Notes: generated by a model not told the origin, from the sequence alone. Positions 41,050 to 50,101 are shown, numbered from the stretch's first letter. The stretch: 64,000 bases of DNA from SKLM01 sp964421785 (GCA_964421785.1 CAYQZG010000002.1:11611-75610); one strand, 5' to 3'. Program-made: numbers and translations.

Positions 41050-44000
41050 ATGTATCGAGAGGATTTGGTTGTTCGAACGAAGCTGATGCCCCCGCGTCTT
41101 CACAAGCACACGCTTGATCGGCCTCGTGTAACTCGACGGCTTTTGGAGGCGCTGGACTACCGCGTCACCATCGTGCAGGCTGGAACCGGTTATGGGAAGA
41201 GCACGGCGCTGGCGGCTGCCGCTTCGCTTCTCGCAGATCGTGGATATCCCATGGCCTGGTACCATCTCGATGCCCAGGATACCGACTCGTTGGTTTTCCT
41301 CCTTCATCTGCTGAACAGTTTTCGTCTCGCGCTGCCGGATATGTCCGAGAGGGCACTAGCGGCGCTGGAGGGGGGGCAAGGTGCGTCGCACGCGGCTGGG
41401 CTGCGCTCAGCTTGGAACGTGCAACACACCGTTGGTCAGGGTAGCCCTCTGCCGTGGAAGACCGTTGTAGGCATACTCGTCAACGAGTTAGTCGAGTGCG
41501 CTACTGGCCCGATGCTTCTTCTGGTTGATGATGTTCATCTTCTGAACCAAGCATCCGGGTCGCGGGCGAAGGGTCGACGGGCGATATCGCCCAGGCACCT
41601 TCGCCCACGCGGCGATTTCACCCAGGCACCTGAACCGCTTCTTGTTCTGGACTGGCTCATCGGACGTGCGCCTCCTGACTTGCACGTGCTTCTCTCCACG
41701 CGTTACCCGCTCCAGCTCCCCAACGCCATTACCTGGCGGGTAAGAGGCGAGCTATTGGAGATTGGGCAGAGGGTGCTTGCCTTCACACCCTCGGAAGTAG
41801 CCTCGCTTTTTCGCGACCAATATAGGGTGTTCCTAACCCCAGAAGAGGTAGACAAGCTCACGGCTGAGACAGAGGGATGGGCTATTGCTCTCCAACTGGT
41901 TTGGCAGGGTTTGCGATCTGGCTTGGCCTCCAATCTCCCCCAGGCTCTGCGGCGGCTGTCGGGCTCCGATGGAGAAGGGGAGGGGCAGGGGAGCAGGGGA
42001 GCGGAGGATCAGGGGGGCGGAGGAGCGGTCGCTTCGCTTAGAGAGGATTTCTTCACCTTTCTCGCAGTGGAGGTGCTTGAGCAGCAGCCCCCTGACGTTC
42101 AGGAGTTCCTTGGGGTGACGGCTGTGCTACGACGGATGACGCCGGCGATCTGCGACTGCTTGCGGAATGGGAACCAGGGCGCAGGGGAGCAAGGGGGCGG
42201 AGGAGCGGGGGAGCAGGGGAGCAGGGAGGCGGAGGAGCGGGGGAGCGGAGATGTTGGGTCCAGTAGTGAACAGATGCTGAACTATCTGCTGGAGCGTGGT
42301 CTATTTATGGTCGATGTGGGGGAGGATGCCCGTTTGGGACGGCTGGTGCGGTATCACCATCTTTTCCGCGACTTTCTCTGCCATCGGCTCGATCCGGCCC
42401 AGGCCCGAGCGCTGCACAGGAGAGCAGCGGTATGCTGTCAGCGACATGGGGCGGAGGAAGAGGCTATTCATCACCTGTTGGAAGCAGAGGCCTTCGACGA
42501 GGCGGCCAGCGCCCTCGTCGATATGGGGCGTGAGATGGTGCGGGCAGGTCGCCTGGACATGCTGAACGGATGGATTGGAGGCCTGCCACCCGAGGTTCTG
42601 GAGGCCCACCCTTGTCTCATGGTCTACCTGGGTGACATCGCACGGCTACATAGCCGGTTCGACGAGGCGTTGGGTTGGTACGGTCAGGCGGAGGATCGAT
42701 GCCGGGTTATGGGAGACGCGCGCGGGATGGGCCGCGCGTTGCGTGGTCAGGCACGGGTCTACCTGGACACGGTGAATCCCAGCCAGGCGGAGCATCTGCT
42801 TCAGGAGGCCTTGAAGCTGTCCGATGGTCAAGAGGACCGGGAGACCCGGGCTCGTCTCCTTGAGCTATTGGCGGAGAACCAGCTTAACCTGGGACACGCC
42901 GAGGAGGCAGAGCGTCTTCGGCATGAGGCACGCACGCTTCGCGAGGAGGGTCCCGGTGAGGCGGAGCTGGCTACGCGCGTTCTCCTGCGCACGGGTCAGC
43001 TCGATAAGGCGAGTCTCTTGTTGGCGGAGCAGGCAGAGATCGAGGATCGAGATCCAGTCCTGCGACCGCGTGCCCACAGGGAGACGGTTCTTTTGCTCTC
43101 TTTCACGCTTGCGTTGCAGGGAAAGGGGCGAGAGGCGCATCGATTGGCGATTGAGGGCACGGAACGTGGGCGTGCTCTCGATTCCCCCTTCGTCACCGCT
43201 GTTGGCTACATGCGTCAAGGTCATGCCTGCCTGCTGCGCGAGGGCGGCGAGGGTGGGCTACAGGGATACCGAGAGGCTTGCCGTTGCTACCAGAAAGCTA
43301 TTGCTCTTGGCGACACATTGGCGGTGCCCCGACTCAAGGTGGAGGCTTTCTTTGGTCTTTGCCGGGCACACGGGTTCCGAGGGGATATCGAGGCAGCTGA
43401 GGCGGTTGCAAGGCAAGGCATCGATATCGCTGAGAAGGCTGGAGATGAGTGGATCGCTGCCCTTATCTACGTCAGCATGGGCGCGTCGTACGTGCTTGCT
43501 GGTCGGCACGAGGACGCTCTCGAATGGCTGGCCCACGCTGGGATCGCCTTCCGAGAGTGTGGGGACACCTTCGGCGAGGCTCTCGTGCGCCTTTGGCAGT
43601 CTCTGATCTGGCTAGAAACTGAGGATACGGCCCGGTTAGAGCGCGCGGTAGAGGACTTCCTAGGCCTTGTCCGGGAGCACGGCTATGAATTCCTCTTCGA
43701 GCGCAAGACGCTGCTGGGCCTCCCAAATCCCCGCAGAATGGTCCCGCTGTTGCTCTTCGCTCGAGATGTGGGGTCGATGGGCGATCGGGTCGACGGGCGA
43801 TATCGCCCGGGCACCTTCGCCCAGGCACCTAGGCAGAGAACGTACGCCCGGCGCCTCCTGGCGCGAATGGGGCTGGCTGGGTCGAAGACTCATCCTGGCT
43901 ATCAGCTGCGTATTCAGACCCTGGGCTCGTTCCGGGTCTGGAGAGGGGTGCAGGAAGTCACTCCCGACGAGTGGCGTCGGGAGAAGGCCCGGCGCATCCT

Positions 44001-44724
44001 GCAGGTGTTGCTGACATATCGAGGAAGGCTACTGCATCGCGACCAGATTGTGGAGATGTTGTGGCCTAAGTCCGATCCCGAGACGGGACAGCGGAACTTC
44101 AATGTGGCTCTCAGCACATTGCGTCGCATATTGGAGCCTAATCGGGAACCGCGTTCGCCCTCAGCCTATATTGTGCGCGATGGCACACTCTATGGATTGC
44201 GACCGGGAGCTGACCTCTGGTTGGATGCCGTACATTTCGAGTGCTTGATCGAGGAGGGCGATAAGCTCTTCTCCGATGATGCCGCTTCGCTAACTTATCC
44301 TACCGCTGCACTCACAGCGGATTCCGCTTCGCTTAAGGCGATAGACTGCTACCGCGAGGCATTGGACTGCTATCAGGGGGAGTATCTCCAAGAATGCCTT
44401 TATCAGGATTGGTGTAGCGAAGAGAGAGAGCGTCTGCTTGCCCTATTCTTGCGCACGGCGGATCGTATGAGTCGGATCGTCGCCGGGCGCGAGGAGTGGG
44501 AGGAGACGATCAATATCTGTCGCTCTATACTGACCCGCGATAACTGCTGGGAGCAAGCCTATCGCTTGATGATGACTGCCTACGCCCAACTAGGTAATCG
44601 GACGCAGTCCCTGCGTGTTTATCGGTGTTGCGAGCGATGCCTGCGTGAAGAGTTGGATGTCGAGCCGTCCCTTGCTACCCGGCGTCTTTATGCGTCGATT
44701 GAAGAGACTGAAGACCTGAGGTAA
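41050..44724 (+). CDS. MalT-like ATPase/TPR regulator with C-terminal SARP (BTAD) domain
   Basis: 1224 aa, signal-responsive transcription factor. Start MYREDLVVRTKLMPPRLHKH is the MalT-family opening. Walker A is VQAGTGYGKSTALAAA; the STAND NTPase covers about 20-420; TPR-like helices run from ~430 to ~930; a BTAD/OmpR-like DNA-binding domain (LGSFRVWRGVQEVTPDEWRR, RNFNVALSTLRRILEP) and bacterial activator domain fill 955-1224. About six repeat-derived in-frame inserts interrupt it (41378, 41571, 41984, 42178, 43771, 44278), all apparently in loops. The target is unknown; the acyl/PHA genes that follow are candidates. Confidence 0.87.
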   Translation: MYREDLVVRTKLMPPRLHKHTLDRPRVTRRLLEALDYRVTIVQAGTGYGKSTALAAAASLLADRGYPMAWYHLDAQDTDSLVFLLHLLNSFRLALPDMSERALAALEGGQGASHAAGLRSAWNVQHTVGQGSPLPWKTVVGILVNELVECATGPMLLLVDDVHLLNQASGSRAKGRRAISPRHLRPRGDFTQAPEPLLVLDWLIGRAPPDLHVLLSTRYPLQLPNAITWRVRGELLEIGQRVLAFTPSEVASLFRDQYRVFLTPEEVDKLTAETEGWAIALQLVWQGLRSGLASNLPQALRRLSGSDGEGEGQGSRGAEDQGGGGAVASLREDFFTFLAVEVLEQQPPDVQEFLGVTAVLRRMTPAICDCLRNGNQGAGEQGGGGAGEQGSREAEERGSGDVGSSSEQMLNYLLERGLFMVDVGEDARLGRLVRYHHLFRDFLCHRLDPAQARALHRRAAVCCQRHGAEEEAIHHLLEAEAFDEAASALVDMGREMVRAGRLDMLNGWIGGLPPEVLEAHPCLMVYLGDIARLHSRFDEALGWYGQAEDRCRVMGDARGMGRALRGQARVYLDTVNPSQAEHLLQEALKLSDGQEDRETRARLLELLAENQLNLGHAEEAERLRHEARTLREEGPGEAELATRVLLRTGQLDKASLLLAEQAEIEDRDPVLRPRAHRETVLLLSFTLALQGKGREAHRLAIEGTERGRALDSPFVTAVGYMRQGHACLLREGGEGGLQGYREACRCYQKAIALGDTLAVPRLKVEAFFGLCRAHGFRGDIEAAEAVARQGIDIAEKAGDEWIAALIYVSMGASYVLAGRHEDALEWLAHAGIAFRECGDTFGEALVRLWQSLIWLETEDTARLERAVEDFLGLVREHGYEFLFERKTLLGLPNPRRMVPLLLFARDVGSMGDRVDGRYRPGTFAQAPRQRTYARRLLARMGLAGSKTHPGYQLRIQTLGSFRVWRGVQEVTPDEWRREKARRILQVLLTYRGRLLHRDQIVEMLWPKSDPETGQRNFNVALSTLRRILEPNREPRSPSAYIVRDGTLYGLRPGADLWLDAVHFECLIEEGDKLFSDDAASLTYPTAALTADSASLKAIDCYREALDCYQGEYLQECLYQDWCSEERERLLALFLRTADRMSRIVAGREEWEETINICRSILTRDNCWEQAYRLMMTAYAQLGNRTQSLRVYRCCERCLREELDVEPSLATRRLYASIEETEDLR
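41378..41430 (+). repeat. Type F repeat inside the regulator gene
   Basis: AAGGTGCGTCGCACG ... GGAACGTGCAACACACC, with an extra palindrome nested in the loop. Read as GASHAAGLRSAWNVQHTVG in the NTPase domain. Confidence 0.7.
41571..41630 (+). repeat. Type B repeat inside the regulator gene
   Basis: GGGTCGACGGGCGATATCGC and CCAGGCACCTTCGCCCACGC, then GGCGATTTCACCCAGGCACC; translated as GRRAISPRHLRPRGDFTQAP between VDDVHLLNQ and LLVLDWL. Confidence 0.85.
41984..42250 (+). repeat. G-rich type E repeats inside the regulator gene (two blocks)
   Basis: GGGGAGCAGGGGAGCGGAGG-like purine runs at 41984-42026 and 42178-42250, coding Gly/Glu/Gln/Ser-rich loops (GQGSRGAEDQGGGG; GAGEQGSREAEERGSG). The same sequence occurs outside a gene body at 57837-57861. 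Confidence 0.65.
43771..43830 (+). repeat. Type B repeat inside the regulator gene, second frame
   Basis: GGGTCGACGGGCGATATCGC then CCGGGCACCTTCGCCCAGGC, translated as RVDGRYRPGTFAQAP, a different frame from the copy at 41571. Confidence 0.85.
44278..44345 (+). repeat. Type A repeats inside the BTAD region of the regulator
   Basis: GATGCCGCTTCGCTAAC, CCGCTGCACTCACAGCGG and TCCGCTTCGCTTAAGGCG in series, read as DDAASLTYPTAALTADSASL. The middle copy keeps the CCGCTG/CAGCGG stem with a changed loop. Confidence 0.75.
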
Positions 44725-44880
44725 TGCGTGAAACGTAAAGCGTAAAACCTAAAGCGGTCTTTGCGCGTCCATCGAAGAGACTGAAGACCTGACTACATGC
44801 GATAGGGCGACGTCTTAGGCCGCTACGCTTCCAAGCTTCGCACGCTTGGCGATTGGCTGGGCTGGGCCAGCTTGTCGATA
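44692..44880 (+). repeat. Duplicated gene tail around a type G repeat, then type H
   Basis: 44692-44719 (end of the regulator gene) and 44765-44792 match at 26 of 28 bases, flanking GTGAAACGTAAAGCGTAAAA (type G). It looks as if the element entered near the 3' end and duplicated its target, or was copied with it. 44816-44880 holds type A- and H-like units before the next gene. Confidence 0.65.
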
Positions 44881-44887
44881 GGTCTGT

Positions 44888-45838
44888 ATGCCTTTCGTTC
44901 GCACCACCGAGTTGGATATACACTACGAGTCGGCTGGCAGCGGCGATACCGTCCTGGTTTTGCTGCACGGTAATCTTGCTTCTTGGCGCTGGTGGCAGCC
45001 CATCCTAGATCGTCTTCCGGCGGGACACCGGGCCTATGCCCCAGATCTGCGCGGCTTCGGCGAGACCAGGCGGCGCCGAGGTGGCTATTCAATTCATTCC
45101 CTGGCGGAGGACTTGTACGAATTTGTGGCCCCACTGGGACTTCCAGCCTTTCATCTAGTGGGCCACTCACTAGGTGGTGTTGCAGCTCTTCAATTCACGC
45201 TTGACCATCAGGAACGGGTCCGAAGCTTGACCCTCGTGGCCCCCGCCCCGGCGGGAGGCCTCTCCTTAGTCCGTGGCAAAGGCCGTGGGGCACGCTGGCT
45301 GCGCCGTCTGTCGGCACTGCCGCGCGATGTGTCTTTGACCGGGCTGGATCTCCTGTACCGGCTCGGCGCCACGATCCCCGGGGTCACGCCGCTTCAGTCG
45401 TTTCGCTTACGGCGATCTGACTCAGGCGCTGACGAGACACCGCCGATGTCGATGCCTTCGCTTCCAAGCTCGCTGCACTCCCCTCGGCCGCTGGTTCGCA
45501 AGGCCCTGGCCGGGGCGATGGCCTCTTTGCCACGAGATGACGCTTTCGAGGCGCTGGTCAGGGACGTTGAGCGCGTGCCGCCACGGGTGGTGCAGGCTTA
45601 TGCGCGCGCCCTTGATGAGTGGAACGTCGAGGATGAGCTCGGTCGGGTCACCGTCCCAGTGCTCATTCTCTGGGGCAGGAAGGATTTTTTGATTCCCTAT
45701 GCTGGCCTCAAGCGCACTGCGAGCAATCTTCCACAAGGGCAGTTGGTCACGTGGCCCGATGTGGGTCACGTTCCACAGCTCGAGCAGCCGGAACGCTTTA
45801 TCCGGCTGCTGAAGATGTTCACTGCTTCCCCGTTGTAA
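44888..45838 (+). CDS. Alpha/beta hydrolase
   Basis: 316 aa. LVLLHGNLASWRWW (oxyanion region), nucleophile Ser in VGHSLGGVAAL, Asp near VPVLILWGRKDFLIP and His in WPDVGHVPQLEQPERF make a complete triad. Residues 165-202 (SFRLRRSDSGADETPPMSMP ...) are a repeat-derived insert in the cap region (45388-45480). Esterase, lipase or acyl-transfer role; not further predictable. Its type H-rich upstream region contains no clear promoter. Confidence 0.85.
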   Translation: MPFVRTTELDIHYESAGSGDTVLVLLHGNLASWRWWQPILDRLPAGHRAYAPDLRGFGETRRRRGGYSIHSLAEDLYEFVAPLGLPAFHLVGHSLGGVAALQFTLDHQERVRSLTLVAPAPAGGLSLVRGKGRGARWLRRLSALPRDVSLTGLDLLYRLGATIPGVTPLQSFRLRRSDSGADETPPMSMPSLPSSLHSPRPLVRKALAGAMASLPRDDAFEALVRDVERVPPRVVQAYARALDEWNVEDELGRVTVPVLILWGRKDFLIPYAGLKRTASNLPQGQLVTWPDVGHVPQLEQPERFIRLLKMFTASPL

Positions 45839-45952
45839 CTCGCTGGTAAGAACGTTGTGTTATGATATCTGTCGCTGGTTGGTGCGAGCCGTCAGCCCGG
45901 GTATCGCTGCGCATGGTGTAGCCACCTACAAACCCCGAAGGAGGATCGAGCG

Positions 45953-46210
45953 ATGGCAGAAGAAAATAGCATTCTAGAGAAGAACATCGAGATGTGGGAG
46001 AAGATGACCGGCAGCTACATGGACGCGATGTTCAAGACTGTGGAGAGGACGATGGAGCAGTCGACCGCGTTCCGAGAGCGGATGGATAAGGCGGTCTCCC
46101 AGACAGTTAGTGCTCAGTTTGAGGCGATGCTGACTGCTATCAAGTCGTTGGAACGCCAGGTCGAGATGCTGAACGACAAGGTCGACGAGGTCATCGAAGA
46201 GCGAGAATAG
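45953..46210 (+). CDS. Small helical phasin/PhaE-like protein
   Basis: 85 aa with GAAGGAGGATC upstream. Entirely alpha-helical in appearance: EMWEKMTGSYMDAMFKTVER, then a heptad-like C-terminus (IKSLERQVEMLNDKVDEVIE). It directly precedes a PHA synthase, and a similar small protein (48415) precedes the second one, so it is likely a synthase partner or granule-associated phasin. Identification rests on context and composition. Confidence 0.6.
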   Translation: MAEENSILEKNIEMWEKMTGSYMDAMFKTVERTMEQSTAFRERMDKAVSQTVSAQFEAMLTAIKSLERQVEMLNDKVDEVIEERE

Positions 46211-46261
46211 CCTGCTGAGACTTGCCTCACAAGAGGGCGTCTCCTCGACATCTGGCGTGCA

Positions 46262-46358
46262 GGGATAGAAGGCGTCCCAGGCAGGGCAATCGCATATGGG
46301 GGGAATTGCCCATCACCAAATGCGATTGCTCTGGCATCCCGGGGATAGAGAGCATCCC
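46262..46358. repeat. Type C repeats flanking an inverted-arm element
   Basis: GGGATAGAAGGCGTCCC (46262-46278) and GGGATAGAGAGCATCCC (near 46342-46358) enclose arms GCAATCGCAT (46286-46295) and ATGCGATTGC (46320-46329), a perfect 10-bp inverted repeat. The same arms appear at 2381-2489. Fills the 220-bp gap before phaC. Confidence 0.7.
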
Positions 46359-46431
46359 TGGGAAGGAGTTAGGTCTTCTATCGACAGTAAGTGCGCATTC
46401 GCGCACCGCGGTGGTGTGCTGGAGGAATCCA

Positions 46432-48183
46432 ATGGAAACTACCGAGCGGACCGAGGGTCCACTAGATCCAGCGGCGACCTGGGACAAGATGCTTGAGCTA
46501 GTCAACGGCTCTCTCAACGCTATGTGGCAAGCCCAGCAGGCCAATATGGCTGCCACAATGCGTATGATGGAGCTTGTGACGAACACCTATGCTCGCCTCT
46601 TGGGCTCACCGCAGGTGGATGTTCTTCCCTCCGACCGACGATTCGATCACGATGCCTGGCGTAAGAACCCGGCCTTTGATCTATTGAGGCAGACCTACCT
46701 GGTCGCCAGTCAGTGGATGGCGGATGTGGTTGATGGGTTGGAGGAGGTGGATCATGATGTTCACCATCGTGCTGAGTTCTGGAGCAAACAGTTCACCGAT
46801 GCGGTGAGCCCGACGAACTATCCGCTCACGAACCCGGCCGTTTTGCAGGAGGCTATCCAGACCGGGGGGACCAACTTCGCGCGCGGGTTGCGAAACTTCT
46901 TCTCCGACCTGAAACAGGGGCGAATCAGCCACGTGCCAGATGATGCCTTTGAGGTCGGCAGGGATCTGGCGATCACTCCTGGCAAAGTCGTCTACCGGAG
47001 CCCGCTCATAGAGCTGATCCAGTATGCCCCTACGACGGAACACGTTCGCGAGGTCCCCATCCTCGTCATTCCGCCGTGGATCAACAAATACTACGTGATG
47101 GACATGCGGCCCGAGAACTCTATGTTCAGGTATCTGGTAGACGCCGGCTTCACGTTGTTCAACATCAGCTGGAAGAATCCCGACGAATCCATCCTGCACC
47201 TGGAATGGGAAGACTATATGGAGCATGGTCCCCTGGATGCCCTGCGAGTTGTACAGGCGATCACGGGTGCCGAGAAGGTCAACATGATCGGCTACTGCCT
47301 GGGCGGGATCATGCTCGAGGTGACGCTTGCCTATGTCGCTTCGCTTAGGGCGGCTGCGATCGAAGGGGATGGCTGGCAGGCCACCCTGCCCAGGGCGAAT
47401 ACGGCGACCTACTTCGCCACGCACCAGGATTTCACCATTGCGGGGGACATCGACGTGTTCCTCAGTGAGCCGGAGGTGCGCTTCCTGGAGTGGCTGATGA
47501 CGGCGAGCGGTGGGTATCTGGACGGTCGCAACATGGCGGCGACGTTCAACATGCTGCGAGCCAACGATCTGATCTGGCGTTACGTGATCCACAACTACCT
47601 GATCGGCGAAGAACCGGCACCCTTCGACCTGTTGTATTGGAACAGCGATGGCACACGGGTCCCAGGGCGGGTCCATTCCTTCCTGGTGCGGGAGTTCTTT
47701 TTGGAGAACAAGTTGATGGAGCCGGATGGTCTGACGATGAAGGATGTCGGCATCGATGTGCGGCGCATCACCACACCCAGCTACGTTGTAGCGGGAACCA
47801 AGGACCACATCGTCCCTTGGCGAGGAACCTTCTTGATGCGAGAGCTGTTGAGCGGACCGGTGCGATTCATCCTGACAGAGGGTGGCCATATTGCTGGCAT
47901 CATCAACCCGCCGGGTCGCAAGAAGCGAGGTTATTGGGTCAATGAAAGCTCGTCGGGCCAGGATGTCGCTCCGCTTACGGCTCCAGCCGCTGCGGTTCAT
48001 TCGCTTACGGAAGATCCGGATGCTTGGTTGAACGATGCGACGAAACGTGAAGGCAGTTGGTGGCTTGATTGGATACCGTGGCTCCAGGACCGGTCTGGCG
48101 AGTTAGTTGCGCCGCCGCCGTTGGGCAACGAAGAGTTCCAGCCTATTGCTGACGCTCCGGGAGGGTACGTTTTGGAAAGATAG
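46432..48183 (+). CDS. phaC: Poly(3-hydroxyalkanoate) synthase, class I-like
   Basis: 583 aa from ATG 46432 (GGAGGAATCC upstream). Polymerises hydroxyacyl-CoA. Catalytic Cys in the lipase-like box MIGYCLGGIMLE; PPWINKYYVMDMRPENSMFRY is the class I block; Asp in YVVAGTKDHIVPW; His in LTEGGHIAGIINPP. Two in-frame type A sites: YVASLRAAAIEGDG (47337) after the lipase box, and VAPLTAPAAAVHSLTED (47962-48010) near the C-terminus, in a loop before the conserved W. The N-terminal 90 residues are helical, as in PhaC. Confidence 0.92.
   Translation: METTERTEGPLDPAATWDKMLELVNGSLNAMWQAQQANMAATMRMMELVTNTYARLLGSPQVDVLPSDRRFDHDAWRKNPAFDLLRQTYLVASQWMADVVDGLEEVDHDVHHRAEFWSKQFTDAVSPTNYPLTNPAVLQEAIQTGGTNFARGLRNFFSDLKQGRISHVPDDAFEVGRDLAITPGKVVYRSPLIELIQYAPTTEHVREVPILVIPPWINKYYVMDMRPENSMFRYLVDAGFTLFNISWKNPDESILHLEWEDYMEHGPLDALRVVQAITGAEKVNMIGYCLGGIMLEVTLAYVASLRAAAIEGDGWQATLPRANTATYFATHQDFTIAGDIDVFLSEPEVRFLEWLMTASGGYLDGRNMAATFNMLRANDLIWRYVIHNYLIGEEPAPFDLLYWNSDGTRVPGRVHSFLVREFFLENKLMEPDGLTMKDVGIDVRRITTPSYVVAGTKDHIVPWRGTFLMRELLSGPVRFILTEGGHIAGIINPPGRKKRGYWVNESSSGQDVAPLTAPAAAVHSLTEDPDAWLNDATKREGSWWLDWIPWLQDRSGELVAPPPLGNEEFQPIADAPGGYVLER
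47962..48010 (+). repeat. Type A repeats inside phaC
   Basis: GATGTCGCTCCGCTTACGGC and CCGCTGCGGTTCATTCGCTT, read as DVAPLTAPAAAVHSLT in the gene frame. Confidence 0.55.
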
Positions 48184-48310
48184 CGTCGGTGCCCCAGGCT
48201 GACCGGATCTCGTCTGGGCCGCTGTGCCTATCAGGGTCTGCGTTTGCAGGCTGGATGCTTCCGTGGGCTTGCAGGTGCAAGCCAGTACGAATGGAGATAG
48301 TATTGTCGAT

Positions 48311-48350
48311 GGGTCGACGCAGTCACCGGGTCGACGCAGTCACCGGGTCG
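48311..48350 (+). repeat. Tandem short type B form
   Basis: GGGTCGACGCAGTCACC twice in tandem, then GGGTCGG. Same unit at 39389, 39612 and 40841. It lies in the 230-bp gap between phaC and the next small gene; nothing else recognised there. Confidence 0.8.
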
Positions 48351-48414
48351 GATCTCTACGTATTGAAGAGGCAAAGCTGCATGGCTTCCAGGCCTGGAGA
48401 CAGAGGAGGATAGG

Positions 48415-48810
48415 ATGGATTCTGAGCAACCAGAGGAGTCTCAACTCGATCCCTTCAAGGAGTGGGTCCAGTTCTGGGACAGCTGGACGAAGGCGTGGTC
48501 AGAACCGATGAGCGATGCTGTGGCGAGCAAGGGCTTTGCGGAGTCTATGGGGCAGCAGATAGAAGGGGCTATGGAGGCGACTGCCATGATGCGGCAGCAG
48601 GTGGGTGGGGTGATGCGGCAAGTCTTGCAGCAGATGAGCGTCCCAACCCGCCAGGACGTGATCCGTCTGGCCGAGCGGCTGACCAACATGGAGATGCGCT
48701 TGGATGACGTCGACGCCAAGACAGACGAGATCCTCGATCTCCTGAGGGCGGCCCCCGCTTCGCCTCTTGTGCAGGATGAGTCTGGTGGCGAGAGATCAGA
48801 AGGGCAGTGA
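48415..48810 (+). CDS. PhaE/phasin-like helical protein
   Basis: 131 aa with GAGGAGGATAGG upstream. FKEWVQFWDSWTKAWSEPMS, AMEATAMMRQQVGGVMRQVL and a coiled coil VIRLAERLTNMEMRLDDVDA resemble PhaE-like subunits and the MaoC/PhaC-partner helical proteins. It starts 230 bp after one synthase and 20 bp before another, and probably forms a complex with the class III-like synthase that follows. Confidence 0.65.
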   Translation: MDSEQPEESQLDPFKEWVQFWDSWTKAWSEPMSDAVASKGFAESMGQQIEGAMEATAMMRQQVGGVMRQVLQQMSVPTRQDVIRLAERLTNMEMRLDDVDAKTDEILDLLRAAPASPLVQDESGGERSEGQ

Positions 48811-48829
48811 CAGCACCTAAGGCGAAGAG

Positions 48830-50101
48830 ATGGATACGGCGCAAGACGTGAAGGAGAAGCGAGGGCGCCGGACCGATGGCGCCACTTGGTTCGTACCGGA
48901 TTGGGGCGATTCCGGATCGACGGGCGATTGGGTCGACGGGCGATATCGCCCAGGCACCTTGGCCCAGGCTCCCTGGCTGTATTTCGGACTTGACCCAGGC
49001 ACATTGGCTGAGGCCTCTTCTGGGATTGCCCAGGCGGCCTACAGTCGCTTCTTCGACGGCGTGAGGGCCGTTATGAACTCGCTTGAGGTGCCTGTCGGTC
49101 TCACGCCCAAGGAGACGGTCTGGGCACTCAACAAGGCCAAGCTCTATCATTATCTGCCAACCAGGCCCGCCGAGGAGCGTTATCCCACTCCTTTGCTTCT
49201 CGTCTATGCTCTGATCAACAGGCCGTTCATCTTCGATCTGTGTCCTGGTCGGAGCTTCGTGGAGTACATGGTCGACCAAGGGTTCGACATGTACTTGCTC
49301 GACTGGGGTGCCCCTGGCCCCGAGGACAGGAACACGAGCTTTGATGATTACGTCACGGAATACCTCTACCGCGCCGTGCGCAAGATGGTGCGCCTTTCGG
49401 GTGCCGAGGAGATCAGTATGCTAGGCTATTGCCTCGGGGCGACACTCACGGTGGTCTATGCTGCTCTCTATCCCGATGTACCGATCCGCAACCTTATCCT
49501 TCTGACTGCCCCGATTGACTTCTCCCAGCAGCCGGAGGGCTCTATGGCTATGTGGCTGACCGAGGGGCGTCTCGACGTTGACAAGCTCGTGGATACGGCC
49601 GGGAACGTTCCGGGAGAGTTGATCAGATTTTGGGCCAAAATGCTTAAGCCCGCGGAGAACTTCGTCGGTGCCTACGTGAGCCTGTTCAAGCGGGTGGGGG
49701 ACCAGGGGCCTGGATCCGAGGCGGTGCGCGGGTGGCAAGCGATCAACCGGTGGGTGGAGGACGTGATTCCCTTCGCCGGAGAGGCGTTCCGCCAGTTCGT
49801 CACGGAGTATGTCCGTCGGAATGAGTTGATCAAGGGTGAGCACGTGGTCGGCGGAGACAGCGGCAGCCAAGGACAGCGCGTTGATCTATCTACCATTCGT
49901 GCATCGCTTCTGAACATCGTGGCGAAGTACGATCACCTGGTGGCCCAGGCGCAAGCGGAGAGCATTATGGATCAGATCTCCAGCGAGGACAAGGAGTTGC
50001 GCGTCATTCCCTCCAGCCACGTCGGCATTATGGCCAGTCACGGGGCCAGATACAAGCTATGGCCGGAGGTCGTCGAGTGGCTCAGCGAACGGTCAGCATA
50101 G
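48830..50101 (+). CDS. phaC: Poly(3-hydroxyalkanoate) synthase, class III-like
   Basis: 423 aa; class III synthases are ~355-370 aa and need a PhaE partner. Catalytic Cys in MLGYCLGATLTVVYA; Asp in NIVAKYDHLVAQ; His in IPSSHVGIMAS: triad complete. Residues 24-48 contain a type B insert (48914-48972, DWVDGRYRPGTLAQAPW) in a variable N-terminal region, which together with flanking residues accounts for the extra length. Distinct from the class I-like synthase upstream. Confidence 0.9.
   Translation: MDTAQDVKEKRGRRTDGATWFVPDWGDSGSTGDWVDGRYRPGTLAQAPWLYFGLDPGTLAEASSGIAQAAYSRFFDGVRAVMNSLEVPVGLTPKETVWALNKAKLYHYLPTRPAEERYPTPLLLVYALINRPFIFDLCPGRSFVEYMVDQGFDMYLLDWGAPGPEDRNTSFDDYVTEYLYRAVRKMVRLSGAEEISMLGYCLGATLTVVYAALYPDVPIRNLILLTAPIDFSQQPEGSMAMWLTEGRLDVDKLVDTAGNVPGELIRFWAKMLKPAENFVGAYVSLFKRVGDQGPGSEAVRGWQAINRWVEDVIPFAGEAFRQFVTEYVRRNELIKGEHVVGGDSGSQGQRVDLSTIRASLLNIVAKYDHLVAQAQAESIMDQISSEDKELRVIPSSHVGIMASHGARYKLWPEVVEWLSERSA
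48914..48972 (+). repeat. Type B repeat near the 5' end of the class III synthase gene
   Basis: A truncated unit GGATCGACGGGCGATT followed by a full one (GGGTCGACGGGCGATATCGC, CCAGGCACCTTGGCCCAGGC), in frame. Confidence 0.85.

Noticed and set aside
41984..42250. Frameshifts or sequencing errors in the regulator caused by G-rich runs
   Set aside because: The reading frame and family similarity continue correctly on both sides of each block.
46222..46431. Extended N-terminus of the class I PHA synthase
   Set aside because: The extra 70 codons are type C and inverted-arm repeat sequence; ATG 46432 has a good ribosome site.
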